DNA of 64,000 bases from Halobacillus litoralis. Its GTDB lineage: Bacteria; Bacillota; Bacilli; Bacillales; Halobacillaceae. The translations under genes and the position numbers were made by a program. The stretch is from assembly GCF_004101865.1 (NCBI RefSeq), contig NZ_CP026118.1, forward strand, positions 2,683,001 through 2,747,000. Direction: 5' to 3'. Below, piece after piece: positions 1 through 8,209 of this stretch. Positions within the stretch are counted from its first letter, which is position 1. Each line of letters begins with the position of its first letter. The notes below the pieces were generated by a model. That model searched no databases. It was not told where the DNA came from and was given only the letters and a program-made list of their open reading frames with translations.

Positions 1-542
1 GCGTTGCTGAAATGTCTTTCTCAACAATGGTCCTCTTTGGAGAAAAATCTGGCCAACCGCACGGAAATCCGGGAGATCGCCAATTGAAAGCCGGGGATTT
101 CGTATTGTTCGATTTAGGTGTGGTGTGGAAAGGTTATACTTCAGATATCACACGAACCTTCGCCTATCGCTCTATCAGTGATGAACAACAAGAGATTTAT
201 GAAAAAGTGCGTGAAGCCCTGGAAGCTTCATTAGCTATCAGTAAACCGGGAACACGTATTGGTGATCTAGACCAAACAGCCCGTGATGTCATTACTGAAG
301 CCGGTTATGGAGATAAATTTCCACACAGAATCGGCCACGGTCTAGGGATCAATGTCCATGAATTCCCATCTATGAGTCATTTGAATGACGGCATATTGAA
401 AGAAGGAATGACCTACACAATTGAGCCGGGTATTTATGACCCTGCCGTGGGTGGGGTGCGCCTTGAAGATGATGTGCTCATTACAGAGAATGGGTATGAA
501 ACATTAACGAAAACACCAAAAGAGCTTCGAATAATTGAGTAA
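1..542 (+). CDS. Xaa-Pro aminopeptidase, M24 family (C-terminal part)
   Basis: The reading frame is open from the first bases of the window, so the true start lies upstream and only about the last 180 codons are seen. The protein belongs to the M24 'pita-bread' metallopeptidases, which remove N-terminal residues next to proline using two metal ions. Visible ligand motifs in order are FDLG with a following SDITRTF (two Asp), HRIGHGLG (His), TIEPGIY (Glu) and VRLEDDVLIT (Glu), i.e. the whole C-terminal metal site is intact. It ends with TAA. No terminator follows at once; a palindromic repeat lies 80 bases downstream. The family is clear; exact substrate (Xaa-Pro dipeptidase versus aminopeptidase) is not resolved without the N-terminal domain. 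Confidence 0.9.
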   Translation, partial: VAEMSFSTMVLFGEKSGQPHGNPGDRQLKAGDFVLFDLGVVWKGYTSDITRTFAYRSISDEQQEIYEKVREALEASLAISKPGTRIGDLDQTARDVITEAGYGDKFPHRIGHGLGINVHEFPSMSHLNDGILKEGMTYTIEPGIYDPAVGGVRLEDDVLITENGYETLTKTPKELRIIE

Positions 543-624
543 AAGAAGAGGTCGCCACTGAAAAAAACTTTTCCATGCTAGAAGAGCTGTAAAAGTTTGT
601 TGTTGCTTCTCACGAATCGCTTGT

Positions 625-727
625 CGGTGGATGCTTGCCGTGGGCACGGCCTCAGCTAACTTGGTCAAGAAGAACACTTGACCAAGTGAATCTTCGGCTC
701 GCGCTGTTCCCGCAGGCGTCACCACCG
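625..727. repeat. Palindromic intergenic repeat, copy A
   Basis: About 103 bases bounded by CGGTGG and CCACCG, with an internal perfect 11-bp inverted repeat (659-669 ACTTGGTCAAG against 677-687). Read on the minus strand it contains GACGCCTGCGGGAACAG near one end and CCGTGCCCACGG near the other. The copies at 29702-29808 and about 29449-29535 share this architecture. Similar elements are common between genes in Bacillaceae. Short reading frames that cross it are products of the repeat. Confidence 0.7.
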
Positions 728-893
728 AACGCTCATAGTGGAATCAACTTTTTATTTTTCTTCATAAGAAGTGATTGCGCAACCGCTCAAAATCGTACGA
801 AAGATGAATTGCATAGTAAATGAAGGTATGAAAGAGAAATACCCATAGAAGCTCATGGAGGAGTAAAAGCCTCAGTGTTTCATCGAAATAATA

Positions 894-942
894 AAAGAAG
901 CCGAGTTGAACGAAAAAATCGTCCAACTCGGCTTCTTTATTT
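894..942 (+). terminator. Rho-independent terminator-like hairpin
   Basis: A 15-bp perfect stem (894-908 with 924-938, AAAGAAGCCGAGTTG and its complement) encloses a loop that can itself pair. It is followed by TATTTG. It probably ends transcription from the aminopeptidase gene, or works in both directions. Confidence 0.75.
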
Positions 943-1203
943 GATTCATTACCTAAAAAGTTACAGTTCTTCAGTTGCCTCCACTGGGCGGCTTATGGAT
1001 TTGGATAGCGGAGCTGGAATCTCATAGGGCAACATATTTGGTTCTGTCCCCTCCCTAAGATTCCCGTGCTCTCTATGAGGGTTTAAAAGCTGGCCTGCCA
1101 GCTTCTAAGCCTCTGGTCTTAGGTGAAAATATATCTCAGGCTCATTACGACAAAATCTTGTTATCGATATGATAGATATAAGAAAACAGCGAGGAGGGAA
1201 AAG
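943..1203. other. Gene-free stretch ahead of the lia-type operon
   Basis: No coding region is supported here. It holds two inverted repeats: CTCATAG/CTATGAG (1021-1027 with 1073-1079) and a tight hairpin AAGCTGGC/GCCAGCTT (1087-1094 with 1097-1104). The last 100 bases should contain the promoter of the envelope stress operon. I could not assign a convincing -35/-10 pair or a LiaR box. Confidence 0.4.
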
Positions 1204-1548
1204 ATGAAAAAGTTTTTGCTATTCATTGCAGGGCTGGTAGCTCTTGGTATATTGCTCGCGAACCTTGGACCAATGGTTTTACTAGGCGTGAGTGTGTGGT
1301 TGCTCTATGTTGTGTTCAAACAATTTATGAAGACAGATTCTACAGCCGGTAAGATCGCTTGGATGATCGCCGGGTTGATCATTCTGAGTGTGGCTGTGTC
1401 TAATGTTTTTGCAGTAATTGGATTGGTGGCTGCTTATGGACTTTATCTGATTTATAAAAATTGGACAAGCCAAAAAGAAGCAGCGGTTCCCAAATCAGAT
1501 GATCCGTTCACGAATTTTGAAAAACAGTGGGCAGAAATGAACAAATAA
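1204..1548 (+). CDS. Small membrane protein of the LiaI / lmo0954 type
   Basis: A 114-residue protein with three to four hydrophobic segments (about 4-25, 27-42, 50-85) and a charged, probably cytoplasmic tail ending FEKQWAEMNK. The start at 1204 is chosen because GAGGAGGG lies just upstream; the longer upstream extension has no ribosome site and is not membrane-like. It is the first gene of a unit that continues with PspA/LiaH, LiaF, LiaS and LiaR. By analogy with LiaI it probably anchors the PspA protein at the membrane under envelope stress. The role comes from the gene context; the sequence itself shows only a small polytopic membrane protein. Confidence 0.8.
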   Translation: MKKFLLFIAGLVALGILLANLGPMVLLGVSVWLLYVVFKQFMKTDSTAGKIAWMIAGLIILSVAVSNVFAVIGLVAAYGLYLIYKNWTSQKEAAVPKSDDPFTNFEKQWAEMNK

Positions 1549-1570
1549 TTTTCTGAAGGAGAGATTTTGA

Positions 1571-2212
1571 ATGACTAATTTATTTACACGTTTGAAAGAT
1601 TCGATTTCTGCAGATTTGCATGATGCATTGGATCAAAAGGAGCAGAAAAATCCTGTAGCGATGTTGAATCAGTATCTTAGAGAAAGCGAAAGGGAAACGG
1701 AAAAAGTGAGAAAGCTGGTAGAACGTCAATATCGTCTGAAGGATGAATTTACACGGGAATACCAAAAAGCTCAGGATATGGCAGACAAGCGTACACGCCA
1801 GGCAGAGGTCGCTGAAAAAGCTGGGGAAACGACTATGCATGAATTCGCAATTAAAGAGCAGCAAGAATATGAAGCCCGCGCTGAACGTTTGAAGGAATCA
1901 AGGGTTGAAAGTATTGAACAGCTCGAGGCGCTAGAAAGAAAATACGAAGAAATGAAGCATAAATTGAAGGACATGCACTTGAAGCGTATGGAATTGATGG
2001 GACGTGAAAATATCGCACGAGCTCATCACCGTATGAATCAGGTGATAGAGGATGCTTCGGACAAGCCATATTCCAGGTTCTCAGAAATCGACAGGTATAT
2101 TGAAGATTTAGAGTATAAGGTGAACAGTGCCTACTACCACAATACATTCGATAGTAAAATCGCACAATTAGAACATGGTATGAAGAATACAGAAGAAGTA
2201 CCAGCTAAATAG
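1571..2212 (+). CDS. Phage shock protein A / IM30 family (LiaH-like)
   Basis: A 213-residue, highly charged, almost wholly alpha-helical protein with long coiled coils (roughly residues 25-160), typical of PspA/IM30/LiaH in length and composition. These proteins form oligomers or rods on the inner face of the membrane and protect it during envelope stress. It follows the small membrane protein by 22 bases, with GAAGGAGAG as ribosome site. It is separated from liaF by a hairpin terminator at 2228-2251. This suggests it is made in larger amounts than the regulators, as in the B. subtilis lia locus. No membrane segment is seen. Confidence 0.9.
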   Translation: MTNLFTRLKDSISADLHDALDQKEQKNPVAMLNQYLRESERETEKVRKLVERQYRLKDEFTREYQKAQDMADKRTRQAEVAEKAGETTMHEFAIKEQQEYEARAERLKESRVESIEQLEALERKYEEMKHKLKDMHLKRMELMGRENIARAHHRMNQVIEDASDKPYSRFSEIDRYIEDLEYKVNSAYYHNTFDSKIAQLEHGMKNTEEVPAK

Positions 2213-2227
2213 AAATCGTGATATGAT

Positions 2228-2256
2228 AAAGGCGCAGATTTCTGCGCCTTTTATTA
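2228..2256 (+). terminator. Intra-operon terminator between pspA and liaF
   Basis: An 11-bp perfect stem AAAGGCGCAGA/TCTGCGCCTTT (2228-2238 with 2241-2251) with a two-base loop, followed by TATTAT. The T-tract is weak, so partial read-through into liaFSR is expected. Confidence 0.75.
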
Positions 2257-2289
2257 TACACAAGAGAGACGGAAAGGAGGATGACCCTT

Positions 2290-3009
2290 ATGCTTAAAAG
2301 ACTAACAACAGATACGATCAACACGATTTTAATCATCGGGGTGATTCTCCTTGTCGTTGAAATCGTCTTCTTTAATGGCGGCCTTGTTTTCTCGTTGCTA
2401 TTCTCCGGGATATTGATGTACATTGGCTGGAAAAACTATGCGCCTCTATGGCGTAAAGTTTTGTTTTGGGTAGGTTTAATCAGTTTGGTTTTCACTATAT
2501 TCAGCATGATTGCAGTCAGATTCCTTCTCGTTGCGATCATTTTTCTGTTCGTTCGTAATTACTTTAAATCCCGGGAAAAGCCAGAGCACATCACTCCTGA
2601 AATTCTTGATAAACATCAAGAAATGCCGCATCACGAACCGTTGTTATCTCAAAAAATTTTCGGAGATCAAATGACTCCCGATCATTCTTATGAATGGCAG
2701 GATATCAATATCCATGGAGGGTTTGGGGATCGAGTCGTAGATTTAAGTCAAACCGTGCTGCCGCATGATGAAGCAGTTATTTCCATCCGTCATCTTGTTG
2801 GGAATCTGACCATCTACATCCCTTATGAGGTAGAGGTGAGCATCCATCACAGTGCGTTGATCGGAAGAGCGTCCATTTTCCAATACAGAAAAAACAAAGT
2901 ACTCAACCAAGTTCTGTCTTATCAGACACAAGATTACCGCCATGTAAAGCCGAAGGTGAAAATCATTACATCGATGGTTTCTGGAGATCTTGAGGTGAAG
3001 CGAGTATGA
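2290..3009 (+). CDS. liaF: LiaF-like inhibitor of the LiaRS two-component system
   Basis: A 239-residue membrane protein. Hydrophobic helices occupy roughly the first 90 residues, then a linker, then a C-terminal beta-rich domain (DUF2154 type, about residues 125-235). In Bacillus, LiaF keeps the kinase LiaS silent in the absence of envelope stress. The ATG at 2281 directly abuts AAGGAGG, so the ATG at 2290, nine bases from it, is the likely start. It overlaps liaS by ATGA (3006-3009), implying translational coupling. The gene order F-S-R supports the assignment. Confidence 0.87.
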   Translation: MLKRLTTDTINTILIIGVILLVVEIVFFNGGLVFSLLFSGILMYIGWKNYAPLWRKVLFWVGLISLVFTIFSMIAVRFLLVAIIFLFVRNYFKSREKPEHITPEILDKHQEMPHHEPLLSQKIFGDQMTPDHSYEWQDINIHGGFGDRVVDLSQTVLPHDEAVISIRHLVGNLTIYIPYEVEVSIHHSALIGRASIFQYRKNKVLNQVLSYQTQDYRHVKPKVKIITSMVSGDLEVKRV

Positions 3010-4046
3010 ATGTGTGGCAAAAGCAAGTTTTGTCAGGAGTCCTGACCTTTCTCGTGTTCATGGTTATATTACTTGGTATCACTTTTTTCGCCTTTCCGGT
3101 AGGTTCGTGGTCTGATTTATGGAATCGCCGTGTCCTGGACCTGCCGTTTGGTTTTTTAATTCTTGTCTTAGCTGTGACGGCTGGGTTTGTAGTCGGGATT
3201 GCGCAAGGTTGGTTTTGGCGCCGTCAGCTCCATGTCATCCAGCATCAGTTAAGCGAATTAGTCAAAGGTAATCCGATGGTGTATGAAGGATCGGATTTGA
3301 ATGAAATCAAGCAAATTGAAGATAAAATACAACAGGTTGAAGAGAAAATGGCTAAACAAACCGAGCTTGCTCAACGCATGGTTACAGAGAGAGCAGAAGA
3401 CCGGGAGAAGAGTTTGCAGGAGGTAGTTGTCCAGGAAAGGAACCGGCTTGCTCGAGAGCTTCATGATTCTGTAAGTCAACAATTGTTTGCAGCATCTATG
3501 ATGATGTCAGCAATAAACGAGACATCTTCTCAAGATTGGCAGGCGACAAAGAAGCAAATGCAGATGGTGGAAAAAATGATTCATCAATCACAGTTGGAAA
3601 TGAGAGCATTGCTTTTACACTTACGGCCAGTAGCGCTGAAAAATCAGTCATTATCTGAAGGAGTCGAAGAACTTCTATATGAACTTACGCAAAAAGTACC
3701 CATGGATATTGATTGGTCGATAGAAGACCTGACGTTGGATAAAGGGATAGAAGACCAACTTTTCAGGATTCTCCAGGAGTCTGTATCCAACACTTTGAGA
3801 CATGCGAAAGCTACATCTTTAAATGTCATGTTGATTGAACGTGATCATAACATCATTCTCCGTGTAGTAGATGATGGGGTCGGTTTTGATGTGGAAGAAG
3901 GAAAGTCCAGCTCCTATGGGTTGCAGAACATGCAGGAGAGATCTTTTGAAGTGGGGGGCACCCTGAAAATCGTCAGTTTGAAAGGTCAAGGCACCCGATT
4001 GGAAGTAAAAGTTCCATATCGGAAAAAAGGAGGGGAAGAATCTTGA
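3006..4046 (+). CDS. liaS: Sensor histidine kinase LiaS
   Basis: A 346-residue NarL-type kinase with two N-terminal membrane helices (about residues 8-30 and 48-68) and a short extracellular part, so it probably senses within the membrane. A coiled linker follows. The HisKA_3 phospho-acceptor motif is RNRLARELHDSVSQQ with the histidine near residue 153. The ATP-binding N box (LFRILQESVSNTLRHAKA) and G box (DDGVGFD) are intact. It overlaps liaF and liaR by 4 bases each. Family knowledge: it phosphorylates LiaR in response to cell-wall-active antibiotics. Confidence 0.9.
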   Translation: MNVWQKQVLSGVLTFLVFMVILLGITFFAFPVGSWSDLWNRRVLDLPFGFLILVLAVTAGFVVGIAQGWFWRRQLHVIQHQLSELVKGNPMVYEGSDLNEIKQIEDKIQQVEEKMAKQTELAQRMVTERAEDREKSLQEVVVQERNRLARELHDSVSQQLFAASMMMSAINETSSQDWQATKKQMQMVEKMIHQSQLEMRALLLHLRPVALKNQSLSEGVEELLYELTQKVPMDIDWSIEDLTLDKGIEDQLFRILQESVSNTLRHAKATSLNVMLIERDHNIILRVVDDGVGFDVEEGKSSSYGLQNMQERSFEVGGTLKIVSLKGQGTRLEVKVPYRKKGGEES

Positions 4047-4675
4047 TTACAGTTTTATTTGCGGACGACCACGAGATGGTCAGGATTGGTGTTTCCGCTT
4101 ACTTATCAGCACAACCAGATATTGAAGTCATTGCAGAGGCTGACGATGGTGAAGCGGCGATTGGGATGGCTCTTGAACACCGCCCTGATATCATCCTTAT
4201 GGATTTAGTGATGGAGCGGATGGACGGAATTGAAGCCACAAAGCAAATCATAACTCAATGGCCCGAAGCGAAAATCATTATTGTTACCAGTTTCTTAGAT
4301 GATGAAAAAGTGTATCCTGCCTTAGAAGCAGGAGCGACGAGCTATATGTTGAAAACGTCCAAGGCTGAGGAAATTGCAAAGGCCATTCGTTCTACATATG
4401 AGGGTCAGTCGATTTTAGAACCTGAAGTAACAGGTAAAATCATGACAAAAATGCGCTCCCCTCATGTGGAAGACTTACATGATCAATTGACGGGTAGAGA
4501 AAAAGAAATTTTATTGTTGATGGCTGAAGGGAAAACAAATCAGGAAATATCCGAACAGCTCTTTATCGCCTTGAAAACAGTGAAGGTCCATGTAAGTAAT
4601 ATTCTTGGTAAATTGGAAGTCTCTGACCGTACTCAAGCGGTCATTTATGCATTCAAACATAATTTAGTGAATTAG
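4043..4675 (+). CDS. liaR: Response regulator LiaR
   Basis: A 210-residue NarL/FixJ-type regulator. The receiver domain (1-120) has the acidic pair DDH at 8-10, phospho-acceptor Asp near residue 54 (LMDLVMERMDG), Thr/Ser in VTSF and the Lys of MLKTS. A LuxR-type HTH lies at about 145-205 (LTGREKEILLLMAEGKTNQEI). It starts with TTG at 4043 behind AAAAGGAGGGG, overlapping the liaS stop. It probably activates its own operon from the region before 1204. Confidence 0.92.
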   Translation: MITVLFADDHEMVRIGVSAYLSAQPDIEVIAEADDGEAAIGMALEHRPDIILMDLVMERMDGIEATKQIITQWPEAKIIIVTSFLDDEKVYPALEAGATSYMLKTSKAEEIAKAIRSTYEGQSILEPEVTGKIMTKMRSPHVEDLHDQLTGREKEILLLMAEGKTNQEISEQLFIALKTVKVHVSNILGKLEVSDRTQAVIYAFKHNLVN

Positions 4676-4680
4676 GAATT

Positions 4681-4706
4681 CTCGACGTCTTTTCGTCGAG
4701 TTTTTT
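4681..4706 (+). terminator. Terminator of the lia-type operon
   Basis: Stem CTCGACG/CGTCGAG (4681-4687 with 4694-4700) followed by six T, placed five bases after the liaR stop. Confidence 0.9.
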
Positions 4707-4785
4707 ATTGGACCATCATGACATACACCATAGCAAGGATGAGAATCAGGTAAAAAATAACCAGCTTCCAATAAAGTTTTTTCAT
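4705..4785 (-). CDS. Predicted 26-residue single-span membrane peptide
   Basis: A minus-strand frame that starts with ATG at 4785, preceded by GAGGGGGATGGT, a good ribosome site at normal spacing. It codes for MKKLYWKLVIFYLILILAMV followed by YVMMVQ and ends with TAA at 4705. The design is typical of bacterial small membrane proteins: a positive start (MKK..K) followed by an unbroken hydrophobic helix. It is convergent with liaR and sits against that operon's terminator. Nothing is known of its function. The ribosome site plus the fully hydrophobic composition argue against chance, but expression is unproven. Confidence 0.55.
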   Translation of the reverse strand: MKKLYWKLVIFYLILILAMVYVMMVQ

Positions 4786-4955
4786 ACCATCCCCCTCTTT
4801 GATTTGAGAACTACATACTCTATTCAATTTATGTGAACAATCATATAAAATGACAAAAAAATCCGCTCTAAAATCTCTGCTTTCATTTGTTCATTTTCTT
4901 GATCTCCGGGTGCTTGGATTTCTTTGTTTTCGGGAATACCAAAGAAGAAGAGGTG

Positions 4956-5660
4956 ATGGACGTGAATTGGAAAAATTCTTTAGCTGTTCAGGCGACATGG
5001 TCAGGTGAGATTTCAAATCGGAGAGCCAAAGAGAAGGTGGCTGATGAGGTCAGCCGATATGTCAAAAATGGTGATGTGATCGGAGTTGGTTCTGGATCGA
5101 CCTCATACCTTGCTTTGGAAAAAATTACACAAAGGGTCCGAAATGAAGGGATGAATGTGACCGCTATTCCAACATCCAAGGAAGCGGAAATGAACTGCAG
5201 CTATTTTGGTCTGCCTACTTCATCGCTTATTTCGGTTCAGCCGGATTGGGGCTTCGATGGAGCAGACGAGGTCGATGAAAACAACCGATTAATTAAAGGA
5301 AGGGGCGGGGCGCTTTTTGCAGAAAAACTCGTGATGGCGAGCTCATCTAAAACGTATATTTTAATAGATGAAAGCAAGCGTGTTCATCAACTGGGAAAGA
5401 AATTCACTGTACCTGTAGAAGTGGACCCGCGTGCCATCCATTTGGTGGAGACGAAGTTAACACGATTTCCGGTTGAGCATGTTCGTCTGCGAATGGCTCA
5501 ATCAAAAGATGGCCCTGTCCTGACTGAAGCAGGCAATGTGATACTGGATGTGGGTTTCAATAACATAGGTGATCGCTTGGAAGACGAGTTAAGTGCTATA
5601 CCCGGTATCATTGAAACAGGGTTGTTCATTGGGTATTCCGTGGAAATTTTAACGGTTTGA
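4956..5660 (+). CDS. rpiA: Ribose-5-phosphate isomerase A
   Basis: Interconverts ribose 5-phosphate and ribulose 5-phosphate in the pentose phosphate pathway. Family motifs visible are GSGSTSYLALEKI near the N-terminus, the catalytic segment DGADEVDE, then KGRGGALFAEKL and DESKRV. From 4956 the protein has 234 residues, close to the usual 220-230. A GTG at 4962 sits better behind GAAGAGGTG and may be the real start; the longer upstream extension is not RpiA-like. It stands alone, with an unrelated gene downstream under its own promoter. Confidence 0.93.
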   Translation: MDVNWKNSLAVQATWSGEISNRRAKEKVADEVSRYVKNGDVIGVGSGSTSYLALEKITQRVRNEGMNVTAIPTSKEAEMNCSYFGLPTSSLISVQPDWGFDGADEVDENNRLIKGRGGALFAEKLVMASSSKTYILIDESKRVHQLGKKFTVPVEVDPRAIHLVETKLTRFPVEHVRLRMAQSKDGPVLTEAGNVILDVGFNNIGDRLEDELSAIPGIIETGLFIGYSVEILTV

Positions 5661-5681
5661 CGCCCATTTTACTTATATTTA

Positions 5682-5710
5682 TTGGTACATTGTAATACTT
5701 TTTCTATAAT
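5682..5710 (+). promoter_or_regulatory. Sigma-A type promoter for the RQC-domain gene
   Basis: TTGGTA (5682-5687), a 17-base spacer, then a consensus TATAAT (5705-5710), 33 bases before the start codon of the next gene. Confidence 0.6.
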
Positions 5711-5742
5711 AGTAGTAAATCCTTATCCAAAGGGGAATCATT

Positions 5743-7269
5743 ATGGGACTGCCGAAGAGGATTGCTTACCAGGATCAACGTTACCCGTATATTGTACTTG
5801 CGCCGATTGGAAAGAAGAATAAGCAGATTCGATCAATCGGACATAAATTTGAACGGGGGTTATTATCCAGGCTGAACGACGCCATCGTGGATCAAATTAA
5901 AGACAAAGCTCTTGACGTCTCTGCTATCCGCCCGTATTTGGGGTTATCGGGAAGAGCTGTCCTGCCGGTTTCTTTACAAAAAGAAGAAACCATTCATCCA
6001 CATTTGTTGCGCCCAGAATTGTTTTTATGGGGGTCCTTGTCTGAAGAACATGGACTGCCTTTGAAAAAAGAATTATTATATGAAACAGATTTTACCCAGC
6101 TTTCTTCTGAGCAACTAGGTAAACATGTAGGAGAAGTGCTTGAGGACTATCTGTTTTTATCACATATCAGTGAGCATGAGCGAGAATACTGGCTTCAAAA
6201 AATCTCCAAAGCATTTCATGCACATCCGATTGTAAAGCTATTTCATGAAAAAAGGAAAGTGATTGATGCTGTTGAGGGGATGAATCAGTCTTCCCTGATT
6301 TCTGTGTTGAATTATCCTGAAGATATCGCTTACTGGCGTCACCGGGTTGAAATCGTCATGAGACCATTCCGCTCCTTACCTGAACAATGGTTGAGAGGGA
6401 GAGAAAGTAGCTGTTCCCATCAAAAAATCCTTGAATTCGATTCTGAACACCGCTCCATTTGCTGTTATTGTGAATCTTGTGATTTCTGTCTTTTCTATCA
6501 TGTGGATGAAGATGAAGTCAGTTTCATGGAAGAGTATGATGTGGAGCGCGCGGAGAAGCGGATGGTGACAATTGAAAAACAATTCAATGAAATTGCCAGA
6601 AAGAATCAGCGGCTTTTAGAACAACTTGTCCAGTTGAAGGCATTGAAGAAACAGCTTTCGTCTGCTCGTAAGACACTGGAAGAAAGTCTTGAGGTCATCC
6701 ATCAGATTGAGCGTTATCAAAGGAAAGAAGAAAACCTCAAATTATATCCGCTGCTCTATATGTATGATAAAATGAGCCGCACCCAAATTCCGGACCAATC
6801 CAGTAAATCGGAATTGCTGTGGTTATCGAGAGTGGTCATGGACGATGTGCGAATGTTCAAAGAGCTCCGAGAGTGGAAAAAGGTCGTACCGGAACATGTC
6901 TATCCGATCACAAGGCATGTTTTAGAAGAGCTCAAAAGTAAATTAGAAGAAGTCCGGTATGGGGATGATGATATCATCATAACGGTGAAGGGGAGGCCAC
7001 TCACCTATGCCTATACCCAGCAAATCTTAGATCTGATTTATTATTATGGCTCGGATTACCCTGCTCACACTTTAGTACAAATGCTTGCCGGTAAAGCGAC
7101 GAACAAACTCCGTACCTTACATTTACATGAAACCCGTTGGTTCGGACTCCTATCCAACTGGCCCGAAAAACACATCCAAAAACTATTCAATCAATTAGAA
7201 AAGCAAGGATGGCTTATGAAACAACAAAGGGGTTATTCCATCAGTGACTATGCAGAAGAAGTTATGTGA
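5743..7269 (+). CDS. RQC-domain DNA-binding protein (RQC-minor-1-like)
   Basis: A 508-residue soluble protein without a helicase core. Three parts can be seen. Residues about 215-250 hold a dense cysteine cluster (CSH, then CCYCESCDFC), a likely metal-binding knuckle. Residues about 265-325 are a charged coiled coil. Residues about 425-500 form a winged-helix segment that reads like the RQC domain of RecQ helicases (TLVQMLAGKATNKLRTL, then WFGLLSNW). The start follows AAAGGGG. I recognise the overall type as the 'RQC-minor' family; its function is not established. It presumably binds DNA or RNA through the winged helix. A full RecQ is encoded separately at 52636-54771. Confidence 0.65.
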   Translation: MGLPKRIAYQDQRYPYIVLAPIGKKNKQIRSIGHKFERGLLSRLNDAIVDQIKDKALDVSAIRPYLGLSGRAVLPVSLQKEETIHPHLLRPELFLWGSLSEEHGLPLKKELLYETDFTQLSSEQLGKHVGEVLEDYLFLSHISEHEREYWLQKISKAFHAHPIVKLFHEKRKVIDAVEGMNQSSLISVLNYPEDIAYWRHRVEIVMRPFRSLPEQWLRGRESSCSHQKILEFDSEHRSICCYCESCDFCLFYHVDEDEVSFMEEYDVERAEKRMVTIEKQFNEIARKNQRLLEQLVQLKALKKQLSSARKTLEESLEVIHQIERYQRKEENLKLYPLLYMYDKMSRTQIPDQSSKSELLWLSRVVMDDVRMFKELREWKKVVPEHVYPITRHVLEELKSKLEEVRYGDDDIIITVKGRPLTYAYTQQILDLIYYYGSDYPAHTLVQMLAGKATNKLRTLHLHETRWFGLLSNWPEKHIQKLFNQLEKQGWLMKQQRGYSISDYAEEVM

Positions 7270-7553
7270 AATAGAATCAGGGTACTGATCCGTCCACTTC
7301 CGGAAAAGTGGTGTAAGCGTTCAGCTCCGTTCTTTCCTTGACGGATTACCCACGCGTGGATATAGACCTGCTGGTCAGGCAGGTCTTATTTTTATCTGCA
7401 ACCCCTAAAAGGAAAGCGGTTACTTATGCTATAATACCCATACATACTTACATGAATGAGATAGGTTTCTAAATCAAATCATATTCACGAAATAATAAAA
7501 TATGAACGTAAAATCTAAGTGGAATGTGTTGCTTAATAAGGAGGGGACCAACT
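7270..7553. other. Intergenic stretch with terminator, before DUF4166 gene
   Basis: No gene is seen. A terminator-like hairpin lies at 7364-7386 (AGACCTG/CAGGTCT, then TATTTTTAT). It is set about 95 bases after the stop of the upstream gene, so the transcript has a longish untranslated end. A small imperfect hairpin is centred near 7302. The promoter of the next gene should lie in the AT-rich part after 7430. Confidence 0.5.
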
Positions 7554-8198
7554 ATGAAATCGATTTACCACAAAGCATTAGGAGACAATTTTCACCGCCT
7601 TCACCCAGAGATGCAAAAAAAGTATGGTCTGACAAGTAAGCAAAACCTGATGATCTTAGGTCAAGGAAGAATGACAGAAATCAGAGGGACTCATCCTCTT
7701 TTACGACCTTTATTGCAAATAGGAGCAAGAGATCATCTCGTTTTTGCTGAGCGTGGCAAGGATGTGCCATTCACTTTAGAGAATTATGTGTATACAGATG
7801 AAGAGGGACGTGAGACGATCAGCTGGATTCGCCGTTTCTTTTTCCCTTATTCCATCCGTGGCTTCGATGCGGCGATGAGGTTCGACGAAGAAAAGCAGAA
7901 GATTGTTGACTGTCTTGGTAAAACAGGAGTCCTCCAAACAGAACTCGATCTGCATGTAACAGCAGCAGGTGGTCTTTATATGGAGTCGAAGGCACTGAAT
8001 CTAAAAGGTGAACGATTTTTGCCGAGCCCTGTAACCGCGCTATATGAACACTATGATGAAACCGAAGACGCTTATCGTGTCCATGTTCATGTTGAACATC
8101 CTTTGTTTGGTACAATACTTATGTACGAAGGAACGGTGCATACCGAATTTCTGCCAATGACATATAACAATATTCCAGAACGTGGCGTATTAGAATAG
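7554..8198 (+). CDS. DUF4166 domain-containing protein
   Basis: A 214-residue protein that reads over its whole length like the DUF4166 family (start [17 protein letters not shown], middle [13 protein letters not shown], end [16 protein letters not shown]). The function of this family is unknown. In other bacteria the domain often sits near or is fused to saccharopine-dehydrogenase-like or SRPBCC proteins, which is only weak guidance. The start at 7554 is set by AAGGAGGGG ten bases upstream. The tryptophan dioxygenase gene begins 11 bases after its stop, so the two are probably cotranscribed. A metabolic link between them is not shown by sequence. Confidence 0.75.
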   Translation: MKSIYHKALGDNFHRLHPEMQKKYGLTSKQNLMILGQGRMTEIRGTHPLLRPLLQIGARDHLVFAERGKDVPFTLENYVYTDEEGRETISWIRRFFFPYSIRGFDAAMRFDEEKQKIVDCLGKTGVLQTELDLHVTAAGGLYMESKALNLKGERFLPSPVTALYEHYDETEDAYRVHVHVEHPLFGTILMYEGTVHTEFLPMTYNNIPERGVLE

Positions 8199-8209
8199 GG
8201 AGTGACTGT

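Noticed and set aside
504..823. Short reading frames on both strands after the aminopeptidase gene
   Set aside because: They run through the palindromic repeat at 625-727, lack ribosome sites and show no protein-like composition.
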